Positions 36,707 to 46,129 of a stretch of 64,000 nucleotides of DNA are shown piece after piece. The position numbers and the translations under genes are program-made. The stretch is taken from NCBI GenBank assembly GCA_037576215.1, contig JBANDB010000019.1:7501-71500 (forward strand), read 5' to 3'. Position 1 is the first letter of the stretch, and each line of letters starts with the position of its first letter. This DNA comes from Armillaria gallica (taxonomy: Eukaryota > Basidiomycota > Agaricomycetes > Agaricales > Physalacriaceae). The notes under the pieces were generated by a model. It was not told the DNA's origin, ran no database searches, and saw nothing but the letters and a program-made list of their open reading frames with translations.

Positions 36707-37989
36707 GAGACTCAAGGTATGTACGCGAACTTTCCTGAAAGGGAAAAGATGTGTAAATGTGGATGTATGCTGAGCGGAGGCAACCTAGATGCAGTGCAAA
36801 CTATGTGGGTGTCGAAATCCTAGCTGTGGATTTAGTTGGGGAACTCTATGTGAGTTAAGAGGTGCTGGTGCTCCAGGTGTGAGTGAAGTTTTGTCCAAGA
36901 TAAAGTACACACAAGCAAGATATTGCTCTAAATGATCCTAATATCAAGCAAGTCAGTACTAATCTTGAGTCGAGTTAAAAGGGCAAGGGTAGCAAACTTT
37001 CTCTTCTATGAGACAAGTAGCTAAGGCCCCAAGGTGTCTAACTCTATAAGAGTTAAGTGGTGTTGTTTCCTAAGTTCGGAAACAGTAGTACTGGGTTGTT
37101 AGTGGCTAAAGGGCTTCAATCCTAGCTGTGGATTGCTCTTTAAAGTGCACAGGTATTTAAGCAAACTTAAAATGTCGAGGATGCTTCACAAGGGTAACCA
37201 GTAAATGTTTCCTAGCGAAGTTTTTGGAGAAGAGGTAAGCACATGAAGTTATAGCTAACTTTTATTAGTGAAGGGAAAGTTCACTAAGTGTTATTTCTCT
37301 AATGATCAGTAGAGAAGCAATAACTTTGGGTGTGTGTATCGGATCTAGGAGGTGTGTAGTGTACTTGTGGGCAAGTAACTCCCTTGGGGTTTATCTCCTT
37401 CTCTCCTTGTACTTTTAGTTAGATACTTTTATATTACTTTGAGAATTACTTGTAGGTAAGCTTCATTTGTCCTTGCCCTGTTAATTCGCAACACAAGTTA
37501 ACTATTTACTGTGCAATAGAGTATTCTTGTTCTTTCCTTACTAATACTGAGTTGAGATCTGTCAGCAACTGTGCAACTCCAAAAACTATGCAACTGTGCA
37601 TAGCTGTGCATAACTGTGCATGTAACTTCAGTTACTGTGCAATGCTGCTGCAATGCAAACTTCCTGTGCATTTACTAAGCCATGAACTGTGCAAAGTAAA
37701 CAACCTTAGTAAGGCTTTAATTGCTGCTGACTGTAGCAAATTATTAAGTTTGCTAACTTGTCATTAGAGTTGTGTAACAGGATTCAAGTCCTTTACAGCT
37801 ATTCCAAGTGATCTGGAAAGTCTGGGATGAGGATTTGGAATGATTTTGGAATGGTTTTAATAGGATTCATGATCAAAGAACCTGATAATCATGGCTGAGC
37901 TTTGATATGGAGGTTCAGAAGGGGCGGAATATCACTAGATCATTATAGATCCACAAATTTATGAGTGTACAGAGCCTGGAGGCTCATCA
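36707..37989 (-). repeat. right-hand piece of X3
   Basis: Non-coding 1283 bp after the Gypsy-B target duplication. It contains an imperfect TGTGCA-rich run at 37565-37690 (TGTGCAACT, TGTGCATAGC, TGTGCATAAC, TGTGCATGTAAC and others). The last 40 bp, inverted, equal the first 40 bp of X1 and X2, including the hairpin GAGCCTCCAGGCTC. No gene is visible. Confidence 0.7.
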
Positions 37990-40809
37990 CCATTACCCGC
38001 TACCACTCATCTCTGAACTCATTGACAAGCTACGTGGTGCCAAGTACTTTACGAAGCTCGATGTTCATTGGGGATACAACAACATCTGGATCAGGGAAGG
38101 GGACAAGGAAAAGGCCACCTTCCACACAAACTGGAGGCTCTTCAAACCCACTGTCATGTTCTTCAGGCTCACAAACTTGCCCATGACCTTCCAGTGGATG
38201 ATGAACAACATCTTCAAGGATGTGATTGCCAAAGGCAAGGTCACCATTTATCTGGATGACATCCTGATCTTCTCCAGAGACTTGGGGGAACATCAGCAGA
38301 TTGTGAAGTGTGTCCTACAATGACTACACAAGAACAAACTCTTTCTCAAGGCAGAGAAGTGCAAATTTGAGGTTCTTGAAACGGAATACCTCAGCGTCAT
38401 TATCAGCTAGGACTCCATCCAGATGGACCCCATTAAGATCACAGGAATTGTGGATTGGCTGATGCCCAAAAGAAAGAAGGAATTACAGTTCTTCCTTGGG
38501 TTCACAAACTTCTACCACAAATTCATAAAAATGTACTTGAGGGTTGTTTGCCTGCTCACTCAACTAATAGGGAATGCAGAATGGAAGTGGGGGGACACCC
38601 AGAAAAAGGCATTTGATGAACTGAAGCAATGCATGGCAGAGGACGTTGTCCTCACCATTCTGAACGACAATGACCCCTTCCAAGTCAAGGCCAATGCCAG
38701 CGAGGGAGCGGTCAGCACTGTCCTTAGCCAACAGCAAAGGGAAGTCTGGCACCCAGTCACCTTCATGTCCAAGGCACTCAGCACCACTGAATGGAATTAT
38801 GAAATTTACAACAAAGAGCTACTTGCAATCATGCTTACTCTCTCTGAGTGGCACCACTACCTTATGGGCGCCACCAAAGACATAGAAATCTGGACAGATC
38901 ATAAAAATCTCCAGTACTTCCAACTTCCCCAGAAGCTGAACTGACGATAAGCCCGCTGGGTCACCGAACTAGCCGAATACCATTTTGTGCTATGACACAA
39001 GCCCGGCACCCTTAACAAGAAGGCCAATCTACTCTCCAGGTGTGATGACTATGACCAAGGAAAAGATGACGATGATATTGTCATTCTCCAGCCCATGCAT
39101 TTCCACGTGCTTGTCATGCCAACCACCTCTGAAGTACACCAGCGAATCAAAGAAGCAACCCAACAAGAGGAGCTGTGCGATGAAGGCATTGCTGTGTCCC
39201 TTAATCATGAACGAGGGATCTCCTGCAAAGACGGGCTACTTCAATACAATGGAAGGATTTATGTGCCCCACAAGAAGATGCTACAGGGAGAGATCATTTT
39301 CCAGTACCATGACCATATTACCACTGGACACCCAGGAATCGAGAAAACGAAGGAGTTAGTACTCCGCAATTACTGGTGGCCCAAGATGAAGAAGGACGTC
39401 AAAGCATATGTAAAAGGATGCAAGACATGTCAATGAACGAAGTCGAACACGCAGGCAAGGGCCACCCCACTCTACCCAAACACGGTGCCCATCAGCCCCT
39501 GGACCCATATCTCTGTTGACATGGTCACTGGCCTTCCTGACTCAGATGGCCACGATGCAATCCTCATGATCATGGACTGATTCTCCAAAGCAATCATCCC
39601 AGTCACCTACAATACCAAGTTGTCAGCCGAAGGATAGGCATGGATCCTACAAGATCACATATACATGCACCATGGCATGCTCCAAGTAGTCATATCCGAT
39701 CAGGGGCCCCAGTTCATCTCAAAATTCATGAAGGAATGGTACTGAATGCTTGACATTATGCCCAACGCGTCAACGGCCTTTCACCCGCAGACTGATGGAC
39801 AAACAGAGTGGGTAAATCAGGAGGTCAAGAAGTACCTACAGATCTTCGTCAACCACTGACAGACTGACTGGAGCGACTGGCTCCCACTCGCTGAATTCGC
39901 ACACAACAACCAAATCCACAGCACGACAGGCAAGAGCCCCTTCATGGTGCTCTATGGTCAACATCCCTGAATCCTACCTGACTCCCCCCAGTCGTCTCCA
40001 TTCTTGAACCCTGCTGCAGAAGACTTCATCCAGAACATGTCCACTGTCCACAAGGAAATGCAGAATGTGCTGGAAGAAGCCACTGGAAAGATGAAGGCTC
40101 AGTACAATAAGAAAAGGCACACCGCCCATCCTTACCAGATAGGTGACCATGTATGGCTTGACACCATAAACCTCCATCTCCCACAACCAAAGAAGAAACT
40201 CGACAACAAGTGAGTTGGGCCCTTCTTGATCCTCGACAAGACCAGTGCCAGTGCATACAAGCTCAAACTGCTGCCTCACTGGAAGATCCACCTGTGCTTC
40301 AACAAGAAACTCCTGACCCCATACATGCTGCCGGCATTCCCTAACCAGGAACTACCACCTCCTCCACCTCCTGACCTTATTGAAAATGAAGAAGAATATG
40401 AGATTGAAGAAGTCCTTGACTCCTGACCATGCCAAGTATGCGGGAAATGAGGACAGAAATCTAGAACCGTCATAGACTATTTCATCAAATGGAAGGGTTG
40501 GACACAAGAACACAACTTGTGGGTATGAGAAGAAGACATGGAACACATGCAGGAAGCAATTGAGGAATACAAGGAGTGGGCTTGCCATGTGTGATGCATA
40601 GACTCATCCAAAATTGTAACCAAAGACAAAAACAAGTGTGTAACCATGATTCTATATGCCAAGTACAATGACGGAGTATTCTCCTACCTAGCACAGCGAC
40701 ATGATGGGAAGCAAAAGTGGGTCAAAAACCCGGACGTAGACCTGTGGAGCCCCTTAATTGAGGAATACTGGAACAGCGGGAGGAGAAACTCGGAGGACAC
40801 AGAGCCTTA
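37990..40809 (+). pseudogene. pol: Gypsy-A pol: rest of reverse transcriptase, RNase H, integrase, chromodomain
   Basis: Resumes at [14 protein letters not shown]. Reverse transcriptase has [11 protein letters not shown] at about 38243. RNase H has VKANASEGAVS, where the first acidic residue of the family (D in Gypsy-B ADCSEG) is Asn, and NYEIYNKELLAI. Integrase keeps the zinc motif (HDHITTGHPG ... CKTCQ), HISVDMVTGLP and VISDQGPQF. The chromodomain follows a PPPPPPDLIE run at about 40362, with YFIKWKGW at 40480, and the frame ends DTEP at 40809. In-frame stops are mostly TGA; TAG occurs at about 38408 and 39636. At TGA sites in HP*I and NH*Q, Gypsy-B has CAA; at CQ*T and Y*ML it has CGA. Confidence 0.9.
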
Positions 40810-40835
40810 ATGGCAGTCGGGATGCTTGCCTTAAC

Positions 40836-40845
40836 AAGGGGGTAA
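40836..40845 (+). promoter_or_regulatory. Gypsy-A polypurine tract
   Basis: AAGGGGGTAA lies directly before the 3' LTR, at the same place and in the same form as in Gypsy-B. Confidence 0.75.
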
Positions 40846-41206
40846 TGTTACAATTTTTCCATTTTTCCATTATCTTATCTTACCTCAGCATCTCAGCATC
40901 TCGGCACCTTGGCATACATGTGGTTACCAGCACTAAACCGAATGACTTCAGCATTCCTGCTGTGACGCATGGTTACGGGATGACTTCTTGACAGATATCG
41001 CATGATTGACAGAAGGACTGTTTCTATTAATATATCATGGACTTTAGTATATAAGTAGTGTAGCTCTTGCTGTAGTGTCTTCAGCTTCGAGCTAAGTTTA
41101 TACATACCAGACTTTACTCTTAATCACTGGCTGAGAGTCTAAGCGTTATACCACCTTGCTGTAGCAAACTCCATGGTACCTTAGGTGATTGTCCAAATGC
41201 GAGACA
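40846..41206 (+). repeat. Gypsy-A 3' LTR, 44 bp short at its end
   Basis: This 361-bp LTR matches 16733-17093 of the 5' LTR without gaps and stops at ...GCGAGACA, followed at once by the target duplication GACTAGC (41207-41213). The last 44 bp of the 5' LTR are missing. Confidence 0.88.
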
Positions 41207-41213
41207 GACTAGC

Positions 41214-44200
41214 AGTCTTCCCAGATCCATAGAGTGCAGATGCTGTGTACCCTGTGGTCACAGGTACTGGGCTGATTGAAATGATGCCCATCATAGTCCG
41301 TGGAGGAAGATGGGCACATCTCCCAATTATTTCATGGCAGTTCACAGTTCAAACCCATGTGAGCTTCGATACCTACCACTACCAAGGAAGTCGAGCCATT
41401 TGGCTATTTGAGGTATAGATGAATGTACACAAGTCTTCGAACCAATCACCACACATCCCTGCAGAGTCTATCAGATTGTAGGACTCAATCAATTGGAGGT
41501 CATACACACCTTATCCTGGAAATTCTCCAAGAGTGTTTGCACCTCAGCTCGTTAAAATCAGCCATCCAATGACCAAGAATCCAAAGGTTCGTGGGTGCCT
41601 AAAAGAAGATCAGACAACACAACAACCTCTCCATGACACTGAACTCACTGAATTATCAACGTCGATGGTACAATACCCTGGCTTCTCAATATTGAAGCCA
41701 TGAATGATAATGCTTCTCTCTTTGCACCACCACAAGCCATCTTCACCCTTGCGTACTCCCATCAACTTAGCAGAATACTCCCAAATACCAAAGCTGAGAC
41801 ATCATTGTGATGGAGTTATGTCAGCCCATGCGAGAACATCAAGTACAAGCTGATGCCTTTTCTCCTTCACAGATTGGCCAGGGACATGAAGAGTGAGTGC
41901 AAACATGCAAATTACAAAGATGGTAATGGCCCAAAGAACTCTCCTATGAATGTCAGTTAGGCATTAGTAGCACAGAGCAATCATGAGACATACTTGGAAG
42001 ACAGATATGAGTAATTGGTTCTAAGCAAAGCATTATCTAATTTCCTTGCTCATCTGTGTGAGTACAGGGTCTCAGTTTCATGTGAGGTTATGTAATACAT
42101 GAGTGAAATCCATGAGTTCAACAAAAGGCCTAGACAGGGAGACATTAAAAGCAAGCTCGGACTTGGAAAGTTGCCACTGTGTCGGAAAAGAAGTTAAAGT
42201 GGTAAGTACAGGAGGACAAGTGTCTGAAGAAGAGTATGGGAGGGCGGGTACACAAAGAAGTCTTTGAGACATAACACTCTATCTGGGAGAGTGTGAGAGT
42301 GATGAAACGGAAGCTCTGTTCTCCCCAGGTCTTATAATCATCGAAGATAGGAGTACTGATCATACCGGTGTGATAGGCCATGTCATGGAAGGAGGATGCA
42401 TTAAACCTCAGGTGCTGCTGATGCTCTGAACTGTGACTTCCAGGTTTGAGTGTCTCTGACGAGGATCCCGGTCCTTCGAGCCAGGAATAGATAAAGCCCC
42501 CAATTTGTATGCACTCACAGCAATTAGACTTGTGTAAAACAAGTTTGAAACCTGATTAATCCAGGTTTCATTGTCAATGAACATGTACTCACAAGGTGGA
42601 TGGACACAAATTGTTATCTCTGGATTGGCTAAAAAGGACAGAACAATAAGAATGCGCTTCCAAGTGAAATTTGAGCAGTACTATACTGGAATGCAGATGG
42701 TGTCTCTTTTGTGTGACTCGCATCTTGGTTGATATCTATACTATATGGAGGTGGCGGTGCTAGAGTCAGGGGAAGTAGAAGAGAAAGAAGTTGTATTCGA
42801 GCCTAGTGGTTGTGAAAGCAATGATGGCACATCATCACCGCTGTCCTTGATGTTCTCAGCCATGGTGATAATGGTTGAATACAAAGATACGACAGCAGCA
42901 CTGGGTTAGGGTTCCACTCTTGGATTTCGGATATTTGGCCTGAATCTGTCAAGCTGGCAACCATCTCTTTAGACTGCTCCTATTACAAGCAGTTGCTGCA
43001 TAGCATAAATCTAGTCGACGTCTGAACAAAGTTGATCATTAAAACCCTCTATAGGCAGGACTGCGCATACACGAAATCATTGACCCTAGGTAGGCCATCA
43101 TCTATTGTGGGTTCTTTTTAATCATTCACATCTTGATCATCTCTTACTGTGTGAGAGAAACACATGCAGAAAGGGACTTCGTTACTAGTCCTGATGGAAA
43201 ATGCTGTACAATATCGCTGACTAGGGAAAACGACCTAAAAATGGTATCAGAAATGAATTGTCTGCCAAGAAAGGTGGAGCACTCATGATGCAGGTCATCT
43301 AAAACACTCAGGTGACATTACCGTATCAGACCTGGAACTTTGGTCCTCCCAGTCCTAATATCTCTAGCAATGAAAGGTGATGGCAGTTTCCTATGTGCTC
43401 GAACAGTACCACCTTCTATCCTGAAGAAGATCAGAAAATGTCTTGAACAAGGTTTCTGATGTGAAAAGATTTACCTTTGAATTAGGCACCCATCATTGCG
43501 TTAAGGTTCATAATCTCAAAACTGCTTTTTAAAAGTAGAAAGTTTTCTGTTGTGAGCACAGCTGCTGTGTCCGTTGTTCCACCAGACCTTGCAAAAGGAT
43601 AATACATGGAATTCTACACAAATAAAGAAAGATCAGAGCAGAAGACAAGACAAGTGGGCACTAATGGAGACACACCACATGATTTGACATGTCCAACAAA
43701 GGGCAGCACAGGCCAGGCACTTAAAATTGAATTGGGGTACAGCTTCGAAGAATGTTTGTCCAAATAACATAAAGCTCTTCTTCACCATTGTGCAAGCATT
43801 GGTGCCAGGGTGGTCATCATCGATAACATAGAGAACACCAGTGGATTCAGAGCCTGCGAAGAGGGAAACCCAGATTATAGCGAGCTTCACATTGAGGATC
43901 ATAGGTGATGAGGTCTTTGCCAATTTGAATTCATGAGTGCCTCAGATGGAGTACACTTCTCCCATTCAAGGCTCCAGTTACAATCTTCTCATAAGCTGAG
44001 ATGCAGCAAGTATGTACGAAGTATCAGGCACCCCATGGCATAAGGAATTGAATTGTGCGCATGTCAATATCGAGTTCAGAGGGATCCATACAATAGGTAG
44101 ACTGTAACCATTCATGAGTGCTAAAAATTCACTAGAACCTATATTCTCACCCTCAGAGGAGAGGAAATGGTCCCCAATTGGTTGGGTAAGTCATGAAGCT

Positions 44201-44440
44201 TGCTCGCATGCTGCAGCTGAATGCAGTACAGGTCATCCAGTTAGCTAAGATTTTCTCCTTATCTGCATCCCCGACTTCGACGGTCAATGTCATTTAGTAC
44301 TGAAAAATCTGTATCCTGCCTGTAAGTGAGAATCCCGAAATCAAAGGGTGGTTGTAATCTACATACCAGCTATACATCATCATGGGATGGATGAACATAC
44401 ACAACTCTTTGAGCTCATCCCTACACATCCCTGCATGGCC
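41214..44440. other. decayed host-like sequence between Gypsy-A and the copia element
   Basis: No transposon ends or recognised domains. Minus-strand frames include about 42862-42740 (starts MAENIKDSGDDVP, serine-rich), 42145-42381, 43633-43923 and one running into the copia insertion at 44294-44440. Two stretches look like copies of one sequence: minus-strand AGMCGDWFEDLCTFI near 41450-41406 and AGMCRDELKELCMFI near 44434-44390. This suggests a tandemly duplicated, now dead, host gene that I do not recognise. Confidence 0.4.
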
Positions 44441-44445
44441 TAACA

Positions 44446-44665
44446 TATTAGCAGCAATGTAATGAGATGAGGAGTAATAGGATAATCTAACTGTATTGCG
44501 GTACAACTACAAGTCTTCTAGTAAGTTCTAAGAGTTGTCCTAAATTGTAGCTAATAGAATGAAGTAGAAATTTCGAGTACAGACGCGACATTGCTTGGTA
44601 CGGGTAAGGTCTGTCAACCAGTCAAAGCTCCGTGTATTGACTGGTGTTGGCTTGCTTTGCTAACA
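44446..44665 (-). repeat. copia 3' LTR
   Basis: 220 bp, TATTAGCAGC to TTGCTAACA on the plus strand (TGTTAGC...GCTAATA in element orientation). The polypurine tract TTGAGGGGGAG on the minus strand (44666-44676) abuts it. It differs from the 5' LTR at 5 positions, all transitions. Confidence 0.93.
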
Positions 44666-44672
44666 CTCCCCC

Positions 44673-45512
44673 TCAAGCTGAAATCAGTCCAAGAGCTTCA
44701 ACGAGGGGTTTGAACTTGAATGATGTGAGTGCCTTGGTTAGGATATCTGTGGTCATCTCAGAAGTCAGGCAATAGATGACGTCGAATGTTCCTTCTTGGA
44801 TTTTCTTGTGGATGAAATGATATCAAATATCAATATGTTTTGTATGGGCATGGAACTGTCCAAGTTCAGCATGCGCAAGTGATATGGCAGACTGATTGTC
44901 ACTATAGATGATGAATGGGATGGAGATCGATCCAAATAATTCAACCAGAAAGAACCGATACCACATGACTTCTTTTGCAGTGTAAGTCAGAGCGGTATAC
45001 TCTGCTTCAGTGGTGGATAGCACTGTGATTTCCTGCTGCTTTGATGACCATGAGACCGCAGTGCCATTCAGAATAAATGCATAGCCCGATATGGCTTTGT
45101 GATGCTCAAGTGACATACCATTGGCATCTGTATAGATATCGAGACCATGTGTCTTGTTTGATCTGCCATAAGTAAGTCCCAAAGTGTGTGTACCCTTAAG
45201 GTACTGTAGCACACACTTTGCTGCATTCCAATGGGGATGTCCGGGGTTATCAAGAAAACATGATAGAACACAGACTGTAAATGCAAGGTGTGGTCGAGTA
45301 GCAGTAGAAAGCCAAATTAGGCTGCCAATGAATTCCCTGTATGGAACACCTTGCATATCTGCAACGTTGCTTGGAGTGTTGGGACATTGCTCCCGTGATA
45401 TCTGAGTCATGGGATCGAGCAGTACAGAGACTGATTTGCAATCAGTCATCCTGAATTTCCACAGTAGTGAGTCAATGTATGTTGTCTGTGAAATTGATAA
45501 GGTGTGGTTCTT
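44673..45512 (-). pseudogene. pol: copia pol C-terminus: end of reverse transcriptase and RNase H
   Basis: Begins at the Plavaka insertion with LSISQTTYIDSLL (about 45490-45452), then REFIGSLIWLSTATRP and the RNase H of copia type: LDIYTDANG, SWSSKQQEITVLSTTEAEY, then YSDNQSAISLA and ELGQFHAHTKHIDI, which together hold the acidic catalytic residues. A TGA at 44823 follows HIDI; the frame goes on through HFIHKKIQEG and MTTDILTKAL to a TGA at 44673. The 5' part of the gene lies beyond 53415. Confidence 0.9.
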
Positions 45513-46129
45513 GACACCACAAAAAATGCCAAGAGTTCGCCAGTAAGTATAAGTACACTAAGACAATCTAAGCTGCTTACCTTCACTGCAATCTGTTGTA
45601 ATAGGTCTGACTCGTCGCAGCAGTTACTAGCCTATCCGATATAGGTTCCCTCGCATTGTTATGATATGTAATGCATTCAGAAAGACTATGCGATCATTAC
45701 AAGACCTTACCATTGCCGCTTAGAATTACATTCATTACATATCTTTAGACCAGTTGTACAGGATAATAACAGTTTACGGCCTTTGCAACGAATAACATTG
45801 TACGCATGTGTATTTACCATATCACAGGTCAAACTGAATAGAATAGACATCCTATTGAGACAAACACATATATAGTACAGCACAGGAGGGTACACAAGTG
45901 AAATCCATATAAGTACAATTGTACGAAGTGCAGGTTAGTCCGGTCGAGACTTGATACAAAAGCAGCAGAAGAAAACCAGGTCTAGCACGAGAGGCAGGAG
46001 GGAGCAAAGGCAGAAGCGTTAACAGGGCGATCAAGCATGGAGCATTATAGAGAGAACAACTAGTATGACATTAGTCAAGAAAAAGCCACAATAAAATATG
46101 GAAGAATGACATACCAACTTTGAAGACTT

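Larger units (their letters stand above)
22577..37989 (-). mobile_element. X3: X-family element, itself split by Gypsy-B
   Basis: The two X3 pieces are 22577-22760 and 36707-37989, together about 1467 bp. The left end reads TGATGAACCTA and the right end GGAGGCTCATCA, so the ends are TGATG...CATCA as in X1 and X2, but X3 is inverted relative to them. The right-hand 40 bp match the start of X1 and X2. The target duplication is 4 bp: CTGT (22573-22576) and CCAT (37990-37993), both explained by CpG decay of CCGT. CCGT would restore the canonical KNRYPLP of reverse transcriptase. No coding capacity is seen. The size and TG...CA ends fit a solo long LTR, but no internal region of this family is in the window. 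Confidence 0.75.
16733..41206 (+). mobile_element. Gypsy-A: full-length Ty3/gypsy chromovirus, split by a 15.4-kb nest
   Basis: Boundaries are a 5' LTR at 16733-17137, a 3' LTR at 40846-41206 and direct repeats GACTAGC at 16726-16732 and 41207-41213. Without the nested insertion (22577-37989) the element is about 9.1 kb. Order: LTR, primer site, leader with hydrophobic short frames, gag, protease, reverse transcriptase, RNase H, integrase, chromodomain, polypurine tract, LTR. All genes are broken, mostly by TGA. The two LTRs differ at 17 of 361 aligned positions by my count, every one a transition. Removing the element rejoins a minus-strand open frame of about 90 codons in the host sequence. 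Confidence 0.9.

Noticed and set aside
38030..38293. Minus-strand frame opposite the Gypsy-A reverse transcriptase
   Set aside because: Antisense shadow of the YLDD-containing region.
41207..41330. GSGKT, a possible Walker A motif, in the host frame interrupted by Gypsy-A
   Set aside because: The surrounding residues do not fit a P-loop domain and no Walker B follows; five residues can match by chance.
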